Positions 9,946-19,421 of a stretch of DNA of 64,000 nucleotides are shown here, one piece after another. The notes under the pieces are model-generated. The model ran no database searches, was not told where the DNA came from, and saw only the letters and a list, made by a program, of their open reading frames with translations. The position numbers and the translations under genes were made by a program. Position 1 is the stretch's first letter. The number at the start of each line of letters is the position of its first letter. The stretch comes from Nitrospira sp. MA-1. GTDB taxonomy: Bacteria > Nitrospirota > Nitrospiria > Nitrospirales > UBA8639. Location of the stretch: positions 1,550,001-1,614,000 of the forward strand of contig JAQJDB010000007.1 of assembly GCA_032139905.1 (NCBI GenBank). Direction: 5' to 3'.

Positions 9946-10692
9946 ATGATGTTACCGACACTTGGAATTTCGCGAACAGATAATCGACGGGCGGATGAAC
10001 TCCGACCTGTCAAAATTACCCGTCCCTTTACCAAATATGCGGAAGGGTCAGTGCTCATTGAAATGGGAGAGACGAAGGTCGTCTGTACGGCTTCAGTGGA
10101 AGAAAAAGTCCCCCCATTTTTACGGGACAAGGGGCAAGGCTGGATTACCGCTGAGTATGGGATGTTGCCTCGTTCGACCCATGACCGGATGTCCCGTGAA
10201 GCCAGCAAAGGCAAGCAGGGCGGACGAACATTGGAAATCCAACGGTTAGTGGGACGAGCGTTACGAGCCGTCACGGATATGCGTCAAATGGGTGAACGCT
10301 CCATTTGGATTGATTGTGATGTGATTCAGGCGGATGGGGGAACCAGGACTGCCTCTATCACTGGCGCCTACATTGCCCTAGCTGATGCCTTTTCGACTTT
10401 GAAGGAGAAAGGTTTGATCAAGCAATGCCCGCTTCTGGATTATCTGGCGGCTATCAGTATCGGAAAGGTGGCCGGGGAAATCCTGTTAGACCTGGCCTAC
10501 GACGAAGATTCCAAAGCTGACGTGGATATGAATTTAGTTATGACGGGGAATGGCCGGATGGTCGAGGTGCAAGGAACGGCCGAACAGTCTCCCTTTTCCA
10601 AAAAAGATTTGGATGAGTTTTTGGCAATGGGATGGGGAGGTATTCAACAATTGATTACCTTGCAGAAGGAACTCATCGGCTCTATTTCCTAA
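9946..10692 (+). CDS. rph: Ribonuclease PH
   Basis: Phosphorolytic 3'-5' exoribonuclease trimming tRNA 3' ends. The 248-residue product has the N-terminal [12 protein letters not shown] segment, [13 protein letters not shown], and the [15 protein letters not shown] segment that carries active-site basic residues. It ends with the usual [12 protein letters not shown] and MGWGGI region. The length is normal. GTGAGGA stands just before the ATG at 9946; a second ATG at 9949 could also serve. It overlaps nothing and is followed after 11 bp by rdgB, the common rph-rdgB arrangement. Confidence 0.96.
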   Translation: MMLPTLGISRTDNRRADELRPVKITRPFTKYAEGSVLIEMGETKVVCTASVEEKVPPFLRDKGQGWITAEYGMLPRSTHDRMSREASKGKQGGRTLEIQRLVGRALRAVTDMRQMGERSIWIDCDVIQADGGTRTASITGAYIALADAFSTLKEKGLIKQCPLLDYLAAISIGKVAGEILLDLAYDEDSKADVDMNLVMTGNGRMVEVQGTAEQSPFSKKDLDEFLAMGWGGIQQLITLQKELIGSIS

Positions 10693-10703
10693 TTTTGGTC
10701 CCC

Positions 10704-11318
10704 ATGCCGGTCATCGCCTCATTAGTCCTGGCGACAGGAAATCGACATAAAGTTGAGGAGATTCAATCCATTCTCAATGATGTGGACATTCCTATGCTTA
10801 CCTTGAATGAATTCCCTGATTTTCCCGCTGTGGAAGAAGATGGCGACACCTGTCAAGCTAATGCCGTCAAAAAGGCCGTAGCCACAGCAAAATATACCGG
10901 ACACTGGGCCTTGGCCGACGATACCGGGTTGGAAGTGGATGCGTTACAGGGACGTCCAGGGGTCTATGCGGCCAGATACGCGGGTGAGCATGCCACCTAC
11001 GAACAGAACTGCAAAAAATTATTGCAGGAATTACACGGGGTGCCTTCAGACCAGCGAACCGCCCGATTTATCACCGTGGTGGCGCTGGCCAATCCTGATG
11101 GGCAGACAGAAACCGTTGAAGGCGTGTTAGAGGGAATTATCACCCAGGAGTTTCATGGGACAGGTGGATTCGGGTATGATCCAGTATTCTATGTTCCTCA
11201 ACTAGGAAAAAGCTTAGCCGAGATGACCTTTGCAGAAAAAAACCGCATCAGCCATCGAGCTCAAGCGGTCACCAATGCTAAGAGTCTTCTCACCGCAGAC
11301 CGCCATCTAGCAAAATAG
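10704..11318 (+). CDS. rdgB: XTP/dITP diphosphatase (RdgB/HAM1)
   Basis: House-cleaning pyrophosphatase hydrolysing dITP, XTP and ITP so they do not enter DNA or RNA. The 204-residue product opens with [14 protein letters not shown], has the [24 protein letters not shown] active-site region, and ends with GFGYDPVF and the [12 protein letters not shown] motif. The frame reaches upstream into rph, but the ATG at 10704 fits the family N-terminus. It is co-oriented with rph, 11 bp apart, and tRNA-Pro begins directly after its stop. Confidence 0.95.
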   Translation: MPVIASLVLATGNRHKVEEIQSILNDVDIPMLTLNEFPDFPAVEEDGDTCQANAVKKAVATAKYTGHWALADDTGLEVDALQGRPGVYAARYAGEHATYEQNCKKLLQELHGVPSDQRTARFITVVALANPDGQTETVEGVLEGIITQEFHGTGGFGYDPVFYVPQLGKSLAEMTFAEKNRISHRAQAVTNAKSLLTADRHLAK

Positions 11319-11319
11319 T

Positions 11320-11811
<492 letters not shown>

Positions 11812-12234
11812 ATGGAAAAATTATATTTTCATCGGCGGGTTGTCGAATATTTTCCCCACCTAGGGCACAATATTCTCACGTTTTATGTTTTCATTCGGTT
11901 GTTTCAATGGTCCATTACCTTTTTCAGCGACCCTCCTCGTGAGGTGATTTTCAATATCGATCCTGAGATATATAATATGGGAATTCTCCACCTTGTCTCT
12001 TTAATGGTTGGCCTTTTCTTGATATTTAAAGTGCGCTGGAGTCCGCTGCTAGCTCAATTGTACCAACTATTTCTTGTGGCTCATCCCATTTTTTTGCCGT
12101 CAAAAATGTCTGAGCTGATTGCGGCCGTCCTTATCCATGGTCTTTGGATTTTCTACTTTAGTTTCTCCCCAATGGTGAGAGACTTGTATGGCCCCAATGT
12201 GGGGTCGTTTATTGTTAAATCTCCCACCACATGA
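11812..12234 (+). CDS. Small integral membrane protein of unknown function
   Basis: A 140-residue frame with about four hydrophobic segments (near residues 20-40, 58-75, 80-95 and 105-122) separated by short polar loops. No family is recognised. It is the first gene of a three-gene cassette on the tRNA-Pro island: its TGA overlaps the ATG of the next frame in an ATGA, which implies translational coupling. Base composition is more AT-rich than the flanking rdgB or EAL genes, which fits transfer. A membrane partner of the coupled small proteins is the only reasonable inference. Confidence 0.6.
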   Translation: MEKLYFHRRVVEYFPHLGHNILTFYVFIRLFQWSITFFSDPPREVIFNIDPEIYNMGILHLVSLMVGLFLIFKVRWSPLLAQLYQLFLVAHPIFLPSKMSELIAAVLIHGLWIFYFSFSPMVRDLYGPNVGSFIVKSPTT

Positions 12235-12377
12235 GAAAAATGCGTCCTTTTAATCTTCCCGAAAGTGAATGGGCCAAAATGAAGCATATCCATTCTCATC
12301 CTGGTGGAAATCAAACAATTATTCATCATTGGAAAAATCTAATAAACGGTTCAAGCCAAGGATTTAAGTTTAAATGA
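12231..12377 (+). CDS. 48-residue His-rich protein of unknown function
   Basis: This frame starts with the ATG inside the ATGA stop/start overlap of the preceding gene and ends in a second ATGA overlap with the following gene, a strong sign that it is translated. The product begins MRKMRPFNLPESEW, contains HIHSHPGGNQTIIHHW (five His within 16 residues) and ends with a basic SQGFKFK tail. The His-rich core followed by a short basic C-terminus recalls the ends of some polymorphic-toxin nucleases, but the resemblance is vague and no catalytic assignment is made. It could equally be an anti-restriction or adaptor peptide. Confidence 0.5.
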   Translation: MRKMRPFNLPESEWAKMKHIHSHPGGNQTIIHHWKNLINGSSQGFKFK

Positions 12378-12846
12378 AAAGAAAAGTTTTGCAATTGGCG
12401 GCAGCCAATTTGGTCTTGGGCTTGCTCAATGGGAAAAATCTACCTGATATCGCAACAGAAGCTCTGGTGGAAGGAGAGGATTCCCATTCCTTGAGAATTT
12501 TGGCTGGCCTCCTTGAGCCATCTTCCTCAGAAGGACAAATACTTCTAGAAAAAGTATTTCTGGAACTGGCAATACTCAAGCCAAATCGAATCGAGGCTGT
12601 CCTTCACCTCTCAAAAGAAATTGCAGGAAAAATACTTGAAGGGCAACCTTCACCCTATCAAGGGTCCAAAAAGTTAGTGAGATTTCTTTATTAGTTCCTT
12701 CGGAAGACATTCTTCCCCTTCACCCCTTTATTTATCGGGCTAGTGAGTGGGAAGAGCGCCCAGAAGATCACGCTTTTATGGATAATGCAATTATTGAAGC
12801 GGCAAAAGATTTAAATTCCCATACTGAAAATGAGGAGAAGCAGTAG
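12374..12846 (+). pseudogene. Frameshifted gene of unknown function, last of the cassette
   Basis: The frame from ATG 12374 runs 106 codons to a stop at 12694. The coding signal continues, however, in another frame from about 12674 to TAG at 12844-12846, with an acidic C-terminus (SEWEERPEDHAF and a final NEEKQ). The switch falls at an A5 run (12668-12673); one extra A would restore a single product of about 157 residues. The helical, Leu/Glu-rich product has no family I recognise. The break could be a true mutation, a sequencing error in the homopolymer, or rarely a slippage site. Its coupling by ATGA to the 48-residue gene suggests the two products work together. Confidence 0.5.
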
Positions 12847-13242
12847 GTAGCTTGGGGATTAGGAATAGGTTGAATGTAATTATCTCGAATGTATGCCGGA
12901 GATGTTTGTTTTTGACTGTATTCGGGGATATCTCAGAGAAATACGTCGATCATAGTCATTGGCCCGTTGACTTGCCATGTTTTGCCTCACGGCAGAGATC
13001 AGGCGTCGCATGCAGGTCACGAAGTCGCTTAATGAATGCGAGACAGAGAATTTCCAACGCCCAGGTTTGGGCAATAGAGGGTAGGGGAAGGGGAGAGAAT
13101 TTTTAGGAAAAAATTGTCACGGTTAGGCAATGCCACATGGTACTATTGCAACGAACACCAAGCATCGAAAGACCTTGTTGCTATTGATGAATCTGTGATA
13201 CTGTGCCGCACCATGTTGACTGGCGTTGCAATATACAATCTC
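12847..13242. other. Island right part without recognisable genes
   Basis: About 400 bp between the frameshifted gene and the second tRNA-Pro repeat. Short frames exist on both strands but none has a family signature, good start or hydrophobic design. Confidence 0.35.
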
Positions 13243-13579
<337 letters not shown>

Positions 13580-14314
13580 ATGTCCGTTATTTCTAGTCAT
13601 ACCGTTCGGGCTTCCGTTTTTGCGAAGTACCAACCCATCATCGATCTCACTACCAATCGGATCGTAGGCTGTGAAGCCCTCGCCCGCTGGCGAGCGGACG
13701 ATGGCCGTGAGACCAGCATTGAACCCCTCATTGAGGAGCTCGAATCGCAGGAGGACTTGGCCTTAGAGTTAACCACCTGTATGTTTACGTGTCTTAAAGC
13801 GGATTTAGGCACTCTGCTGGTCGAACATCCCACATTTTCTGTGAGCGTGAATCTGCCCCCTATTGTCATGGGGAAAAACAAGATTTTGCCGGTGCTTGAG
13901 AAATTAGCGTTGATGGACCATCTCCCGCAGCTCACCGGGGAAATCACTGAACGGCAAGCACTCAATGAGCAAGGTCGGGAGGCCATCCGCCAGGCTCGGC
14001 AACTTGGCGCCCGAGTGGCCATTGATGACTTTGGCACCGGTCAGTCTGGACTCCAACAACTCATTGGACTGGAAGTGGACACGATTAAAATTGACCAATC
14101 CTTTATTCGGCAGCTGGGGACTAATATGGCGGCGGAACGGCTGGTGCGTGGGATTGCAGCCCTGGCCGCCATCCTGAACGTGGATATTGTGGCCGAGGGT
14201 GTTGAGACCGCCGAACAGGCTTTCTTTCTGCGAGCCATCGGGATCGAAAAGGGGCAAGGCTGGTTGTGGGCGAAAGCCCTCACCCCCACTGAACTACGCA
14301 AGTGGCTGAGCTAG
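13580..14314 (+). CDS. Stand-alone EAL-domain protein (c-di-GMP phosphodiesterase-like)
   Basis: The 244 residues form a single EAL domain without sensor or membrane parts. Motifs are present in order: YQPIIDL, EALARW (the EAL signature near residue 30), SVNLPP, GEITERQAL (usually LEITES), IDDFGTGQSGL, TIKIDQSFI, VAEGVET and GQGWLWAKAL. The Asp pair, metal-binding Glu and Lys positions are present, so catalysis is plausible. Stand-alone EAL proteins hydrolyse cyclic di-GMP to pGpG or act as light or redox regulators with partners. It lies just outside the tRNA-Pro island and is followed by a probable terminator. Confidence 0.9.
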   Translation: MSVISSHTVRASVFAKYQPIIDLTTNRIVGCEALARWRADDGRETSIEPLIEELESQEDLALELTTCMFTCLKADLGTLLVEHPTFSVSVNLPPIVMGKNKILPVLEKLALMDHLPQLTGEITERQALNEQGREAIRQARQLGARVAIDDFGTGQSGLQQLIGLEVDTIKIDQSFIRQLGTNMAAERLVRGIAALAAILNVDIVAEGVETAEQAFFLRAIGIEKGQGWLWAKALTPTELRKWLS

Positions 14315-14407
14315 CGAGGCGCGATCATCTGGCTACCATGCCGGGCATGGCGGTCGTTGTCTAGAAAAGCCAAATAATCAAAGTCCAACCATTGACCTTC
14401 TCATGAG

Positions 14408-14434
14408 CCTGACTCCTCACGAAGTCGGGTTTTG
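14408..14434 (+). terminator. Probable rho-independent terminator after the EAL gene
   Basis: CCTGACT (14408-14414) can pair with AGTCGGG (14423-14429, including one G-U) around an 8-base loop, followed by TTTTGTT. It sits about 95 bp downstream of the EAL stop codon. Confidence 0.5.
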
Positions 14435-14882
14435 TTGTGTGAGGCAAACTTAGGGATGGAGTCAAAACAAAAAAATCCTAGGCTCCCTCATGCGTACGGG
14501 ATCCGATAGTCCCAAAGCTAGATGGGGCAAAGGTGGGTAGGGTATTCTTGGAGAATTTTGATAGAAAATTGGTCACGTGTTTTGTCACAGTTGAAAATCA
14601 AAACGTCTGAATTTTGTTACGCTTAAACTGAACCATCACGTCTCATGCAAGGTCATAAATAAAAACACATTCCCTTGCCATTATTGACGTTTCTATATTC
14701 CTTCTCACATTGTGTTGATGCGAGTGGCATTAGGTATTCCTCCTTTTGACGGAGGATATCCGAGGATTCGACGGGACATGGTATGCCGATCCGGCCCCTC
14801 ATGTCTTGCCAGGTGATCTCCTGGTGAATAATCGGTATCGCGTCAAAATTGGTCGTGAGGTTGGCACGCCCCCCATTGTGAT
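14435..14882. other. Intergenic stretch with a possible gene-end relic
   Basis: No complete gene. A plus-strand frame without an ATG, from about 14733 to a TAA at 14883-14885, reads TEDIRGFDGTWYADPAPH and ends KIGREVGTPPIVI. It looks protein-like and may be the tail of a lost gene; no family is recognised. Confidence 0.3.
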
Positions 14883-15509
14883 CTAATTATTTTCAAAGAT
14901 CGGAGGGGCCTCCATATCGGTCTGTCTCCAGTTGAAAAAGAAAAATGCCGTATAGACCGTTTGAGTGACCTGTCCTACCTGCGGCTCCGTTGAGGCAAAA
15001 AAACGACCGGATGCTCTTTCGAAAATATCAAAATAAAAGCGCACATAGCCCTGGCTTTGAACACGTTTATAGAAAGCCAATTCTGGTGTGGCGATGGGAA
15101 ATATCGTGGCCTGGGTGGCTGGCAGCCCCAACAACCTCGCATTTTGGGTCGTTCCTATAGACTCAACGATTAAATGCACACGGTACGTCGCCTCGTTTGC
15201 CTCTTCCCGAATGATCACTCCTTGTTGCCCTAGCCACCCGGTCACGACCTGTTTCATATGCTGCTGGATGACATCTCCGTTGAAACTCTGGTCCACCCTC
15301 AGATCTGAAGCGGTGAGGAAGATTGATGCCCCTTTAAGAATGCCCACATCAGAACGCTTCAGGCCTTTGTTGATCGCTGAGCTGAATAACAATTGCTCCG
15401 TGGGTGTCAGGGGATCCGAAGCCTTCTTGGAGGGTATGGCGCAGGCGGACAACATACTCAGAATCAACCCACAAGTCATGATAAATCGCACCGTCTTTAT
15501 TCGGGTCAT
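14883..15509 (-). CDS. Lipoprotein of unknown function
   Basis: The 208-residue precursor has a signal peptide (MTRIKTVRFIMTCGLILSML) ending in the lipobox LSAC, so it should be lipidated at Cys22 and anchored in the envelope. The mature part has an alternating helix/strand look and a conserved-looking stretch LLFSSAINKGLKRSDVG. There is a curious run of four Phe near the C-terminus (AFFFFNWRQ). No enzymatic motif is visible. It is isolated, with non-coding sequence on both sides and genes of the other strand beyond. Confidence 0.7.
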   Translation of the reverse strand: MTRIKTVRFIMTCGLILSMLSACAIPSKKASDPLTPTEQLLFSSAINKGLKRSDVGILKGASIFLTASDLRVDQSFNGDVIQQHMKQVVTGWLGQQGVIIREEANEATYRVHLIVESIGTTQNARLLGLPATQATIFPIATPELAFYKRVQSQGYVRFYFDIFERASGRFFASTEPQVGQVTQTVYTAFFFFNWRQTDMEAPPIFENN

Positions 15510-16072
15510 TTTGCCTTACTTCCTCATTTCAGGGTGATGGTCTAACTCCGACTTCCTCAAACCGAGGCGTTCGGCAGGGCCAGAGCTTCGATAATTCTTG
15601 CAGGAAGTAAAATGAGTCCATTTCATTGCTGTGGCAATTTGCGATTGGGTTGAGGACGCTATTCCAAATTATTGAAACGGATCTGTTGGCTCCGGATTCA
15701 ATGCGGACCCGAATTTTTTGTCTGCACGATACGCCCAACACCCTTTTTCTGTTAGTCCGTTGCCGTTTGCCTGATATTGATCAACGCATCGCATGGTATC
15801 CCTTGACTGAAAGTCCATCTACCTGACCCAAACAAACCGGCTGATTTTTGATCGGTCAACAAAAAAAGTCAAGAAAAATCTCGTCGAACTCGGTTTCAAG
15901 TGGTTGTGGGATCCGCGTTGATCCATGCAATGGAATTCCTCGATCTTCTGATCTGGATTTGTTACCTTCCCTTTGAGATTGGGTTTTTATCGAGGTGGAT
16001 CGTGATAACATTCGCACGATAGCCTGTCTGATGAATTGGGAATTTTTTATTGAAAGTTATTGAAAGGCGACC
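15510..16072. other. Intergenic stretch with doubtful relics
   Basis: No gene is supported. A 66-codon plus-strand frame (15626-15826) with LRTLFQIIETDLLAP looks somewhat protein-like but lacks a ribosome-binding site and recognisable family. The last 100 bp form the leader of the DsbA-like gene. Confidence 0.35.
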
Positions 16073-16936
16073 ATGAATCGACGAATTCAGGAAATTGAGA
16101 AGCAGAAGAACACACCCAGAGGACAGGGAGGTCTCGCCCGAGGACTGATCGGCCTGCTGGTCTGTGTCAATTTGCTCATGATCAACCCTGGATTGGGCCA
16201 GGCCGTAGTTGAAGACGATGTCCGGGTCCTTCGTGAGGATATGGAGCAGGTGAAGAAGGATCTTGCTGAAATTAAGAGCATTCTTCAGAGTGCGATAAAA
16301 CGGCCAAGTCCGGAGAAAAGCACCGGCACCGTGGGTGTGACCGGGGGTGCAATGCTGGGGGAAACCGATGCCCCGGTGACGATCGTGGAATTCTCGGACT
16401 ATCAATGCCCATTTTGCCAACGGTATTCATTGACGGTGTTCCCTGTGCTCAAACGTGAGTATATCGATACAGGAAAAGTCCGGTATGTCTTCAGAGATTT
16501 TCCCTTAAGCAGCATTCATCAACAGGCGGGAAAGGCTCATGAAAGCGCACGCTGCGCCGGAGAATTCAATAAATACTGGGAGATGCATGTTGCGTTGTTT
16601 CAAAATCAGAAAGATCTCACCGTTCCCTCGTTGAAACAATATGCGGCTGACCTGGGACTGGATTCCACGACGTTCGGGGAATGCTTAGATAGCGGCAAAT
16701 ACGAAGTGAATATTCAGAAGGACGTTGATGATGGTGCTGCGGCTGGCATTAGAGGGACCCCATCGTTCTTTATCGGGAAAAGCGGCTCAGAAGACTCCAT
16801 CACTGGAACGATTGTCCGTGGAGCACAACCCCTGGCGAATTTTCAAACAATCATTGATCAGCTCCTGGGCGATCATGCAGAGGACGTTGATGCTCCCTCC
16901 GTACCCGGTGAACGTTCTCCAGCTCCTCTGCCGTAA
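16073..16936 (+). CDS. DsbA-like thioredoxin-fold protein with signal anchor
   Basis: Envelope thiol-disulfide oxidoreductase of the DsbA/BdbD type. The 287-residue protein has a basic N-terminus, a hydrophobic segment (residues 22-45) serving as signal or anchor, a short coiled coil (residues 50-75, LREDMEQVKKDLAEIKS), then the thioredoxin fold. The active site is C112-PF-C115 in DYQCPFCQRY, and the cis-proline loop is GTPSFFIG. A Pro-rich tail follows. It probably introduces or isomerises disulfides in exported proteins such as c-type cytochromes. No DsbB-like partner is adjacent. The start ATG at 16073 is preceded by GAAAGGCGACC. Confidence 0.88.
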   Translation: MNRRIQEIEKQKNTPRGQGGLARGLIGLLVCVNLLMINPGLGQAVVEDDVRVLREDMEQVKKDLAEIKSILQSAIKRPSPEKSTGTVGVTGGAMLGETDAPVTIVEFSDYQCPFCQRYSLTVFPVLKREYIDTGKVRYVFRDFPLSSIHQQAGKAHESARCAGEFNKYWEMHVALFQNQKDLTVPSLKQYAADLGLDSTTFGECLDSGKYEVNIQKDVDDGAAAGIRGTPSFFIGKSGSEDSITGTIVRGAQPLANFQTIIDQLLGDHAEDVDAPSVPGERSPAPLP

Positions 16937-17085
16937 GCCCTATTCCCTGTTTACGAATCGGCAGGACTTTGGTGGTCCCTCAGACTAAGAATATTTGGTG
17001 CGTCAGTTGAAAATCACAAACATGGCCAGAACAGCGTCCAAGGTCGTTGACTCAAACTCACCAACTATGCGATTTTCCTAACGGG

Positions 17086-17162
17086 GCGCCCGTAGCTCAG
17101 TTGGATAGAGCACCGGCCTTCTAAGCCGGGGGTCGCTGGTTCGATTCCAGCCGGGCGCACCA
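17086..17162 (+). tRNA. tRNA-Arg (anticodon TCT)
   Basis: A complete 77-nt cloverleaf: acceptor GCGCCCG, D-arm region AGCTCAGTTGGATAGAGC, anticodon loop CTTCTAA (anticodon TCT), T-arm CTGGTTCGATTCCAG, acceptor CGGGCGC, discriminator A and encoded CCA. A mutated copy of its 3' end lies at 22568-22613, so this tRNA is the integration site of the AT-rich island downstream. Confidence 0.97.
17118..17162 (+). repeat. att-like repeat, intact copy in tRNA-Arg
   Basis: The 45 bp from the anticodon loop to the CCA end. They match 22568-22613 except for one indel and two substitutions; the core starting GGGGGTCGCTGGTTCG is identical in both copies. Confidence 0.75.
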
Positions 17163-17349
17163 ATAAAAACAACGTCTTGTAAATTTATTCCATATTTGTA
17201 TTTTCTTTAGGTGCGTATGCGGTGCGAGACGTAAAGCTGGGTATAACTAAATTTTTTTTAAAAATGGAGAAAATGTAGCTTTGGAAATAAATTAAGGAAA
17301 CTATATACTTGTCGTACCAATTTCATGGAGGTCCAAAAAAAAGGAGTGG

Positions 17350-18330
17350 CTAGTCAGGAAGTTTTATTTGTTCCGGCTTAGGCCCAGGGAGGAAGTTTTC
17401 CTTCGTGACAACTGGCTTGCCCATTTTCTTTTCAATATTTCTTCTTGCACTTCCGGCAACATCCCCCCCAGCTATTGCTGCATTCTTGTTTTCATAGAAC
17501 CCTTGAGCGTTTTGCGTCTTGGCCATTTCAGCCGTAGTCGTTTCGCCTAACATAGTTAGAGCTAATTCTAGAGGAGACATATGGTCCCTCAGATTGTGTG
17601 ACTTTTTGAGTCCCTTTTTTGCTTTGTGTTGTTCAACCTGCAAATCAAATGTTCCCTTAGAGATAGTATTACTCAAAATTGCAAATTCAAGTCCCTCTTC
17701 CACCCCCCTCTTTTTCCATTCACTTGTTAATTCTTTGCGACTAGTTATTGTCTGCAAGCGTGACCTGACCCACTCATCGGAGTACCCCTTGGCTTTATAG
17801 GTGAGCATGGCTCGCTTGATGGCAATTTCTGGATCTTGAATTTCCTGAATTCGCTCATATCCGACCTTGGCTAGCCACTTCTTAAATGGTTGTGCTTTTG
17901 GTGACGGGATAGATTGAACAACCCTAAAAACTGTTTCAGCGTTTGCTCCATCTGTCTGGCGCATTTTTCCGTCAGAAGCCAACATTGGCAACTGTACGAT
18001 TTCATCGTATAGTTCAGAAAAGCCTTCATTTTCAACTAGTTTCCTTTTTAGGTCACTCCAATATTGACTGGGCCTATCAGATCCCGTTAGGGCTCCAATG
18101 ACATCTACAATTGAAAAAAACCATTCATCATCATGTAAGACTTGGCGAATCTCTTTACCACGAAACATGACTAATTGGGTCTCGCCTTCTGTGACTACTG
18201 CCTTGGTCCCGCCCTGCTGGCCAATTTCTTCCTTTGTGACTTTCGCAAATCGCTGTATAGCTTCTTCTGTGCTCATTTCTAGTTTGATGGGCTTTTCGTA
18301 CACGCTGCTTTCTTCTGGCTTCTTGCTCAT
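17350..18330 (-). CDS. BRO-N domain (DinD-like) protein
   Basis: The 326-residue protein has an N-terminal BRO/antirepressor-type domain around residues 55-140 (EWFFSIVDVIGALT, SQYWSDLKRKL). The extended region SIPSPKAQPFKKWLAKVGYE and EWKKRGVEEGLEFAIL follows, and the tail has TMLGETTTAEM and GGDVAGSARRNIEKKMGK. This pattern matches the DinD/BRO family found on phages, plasmids and islands, often damage-inducible; its biochemical role is not settled. The start at 18330 is chosen because AAGGAGG stands 8 bases upstream; the longer frame to 18402 runs into the transposase gene. It abuts the IS1595 stop with 4 bp between. Confidence 0.82.
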   Translation of the reverse strand: MSKKPEESSVYEKPIKLEMSTEEAIQRFAKVTKEEIGQQGGTKAVVTEGETQLVMFRGKEIRQVLHDDEWFFSIVDVIGALTGSDRPSQYWSDLKRKLVENEGFSELYDEIVQLPMLASDGKMRQTDGANAETVFRVVQSIPSPKAQPFKKWLAKVGYERIQEIQDPEIAIKRAMLTYKAKGYSDEWVRSRLQTITSRKELTSEWKKRGVEEGLEFAILSNTISKGTFDLQVEQHKAKKGLKKSHNLRDHMSPLELALTMLGETTTAEMAKTQNAQGFYENKNAAIAGGDVAGSARRNIEKKMGKPVVTKENFLPGPKPEQIKLPD

Positions 18331-18334
18331 GCGA

Positions 18335-19063
18335 CTACCTCCTTGTAAGTAATGCGCCCGCCGCGCATTGGCCCAACAGCCCATTGACTCTTTGCCCTTC
18401 ATTTAACTGGAGCGTGTTATATCTATAGGAAAATTCGTGCAGGTAAAAAGGCAGGTGTTTTTGGCTAGCATGGTGGTATATTCCGATTTTTCCTCGCTTC
18501 AGAAGAGACCAAGCTCCCTCAATGGCATTGGTGTGCCGATCCCCAACGCTATATCCCCCGTCGCGGTGCGTGATAATTTCCTGCTTATTCTTTTCCTTGC
18601 CACCAATATAAGTTTCGTCAATTTCTACCGGACCGGCCAATGGCTCCTGAAAGGATTTGGTTTCTGTCGCAAATCTCAACCTTTGAAGCATGAACCAGGC
18701 GGTTTTTTGTGTGATCTTAATATCTTTTGCTAATTGGGTTGAAGCAATGCCCTTCTTATGTGAGGAAATAAGATAGATGGCCATAAACCATTTACGGAGA
18801 GGGATTTTACTCTCCTCAAAAATAGTCCCAACTTTTATGCTAAAACGTCGCAAACAAATTCCGCATTTGTGGTTCTTGTTATCTGTAAAATGATAAACCT
18901 TATTGGCACCACAATGAGGACAGTAGACTCCATTTTTCCAACGAATACTACGAAGATGATTGATGCAGGATTGCTCGTCTTGGAAGGTTTTCATCATTTC
19001 GTAAAGGCTGGAAAATTGTTTAATCAAGACTATCTCCTTTTTAGTATAAAAGGAGCATAGCAT
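18335..19063 (-). pseudogene. IS1595-family transposase with internal in-frame deletion
   Basis: The N-terminal part has the zinc-ribbon CPHCGANKVYHF and CGICLRRFSI, then KTAWFMLQRLR and the first catalytic block PVEIDETYIGGKEKNK. The C-terminal part has HTNAIEGAWSLLKRGKIG and KHLPFYLHEFSYRYN. These are diagnostic of IS1595/ISXO2-type DDE(N) transposases, normally about 300-320 residues. Here only 242 codons remain. The missing region between GGKEKNK and THRDGGYSVGD is where the second catalytic Asp (TDEW-like) should be, so the protein should be inactive although the frame is kept open. Terminal inverted repeats were not identified. Confidence 0.82.
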
Positions 19064-19421
19064 GAGATTCTAGGTCACACAAGTATATAATAATATAAAT
19101 CAATTGTTGCTTCCTCGTTCTAACCAGTCAACTTTCCCTCCCTGTTAATTTCCATCTAAGCCAAAAAAAATTATTCTAAAATAACAATTAAATTCTCGAT
19201 ATTATTCGGTTTTTGGTTTAAGCTTCGGACTACAAAAAATAAATCGCCTTGAAACATGGGGTGGCTCAAAGTGTTGAGGCCATAGTGGGTGATTTACTTT
19301 AAGGTTTATTGGATCCAAGAGTGAATTCACATTGAATAGTACAGGTCAAAAACCGCATCGCAAGGCAAGATATATCGCAAAGATCGCCACCAGAGTCTAA
19401 CAATAATGGAATCCACCTAGT
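19064..19421. other. AT-rich spacer inside the tRNA-Arg island
   Basis: About 360 bp of AT-rich sequence between divergent genes. No gene or structured RNA is recognised. It must hold the promoters of both the transposase unit and the 19422 gene. Confidence 0.35.

Noticed and set aside
12852-13106. 84-codon frame in the right part of the tRNA-Pro island
   Set aside because: Composition and lack of motifs suggest chance; the opposing minus-strand frame is equally unsupported.
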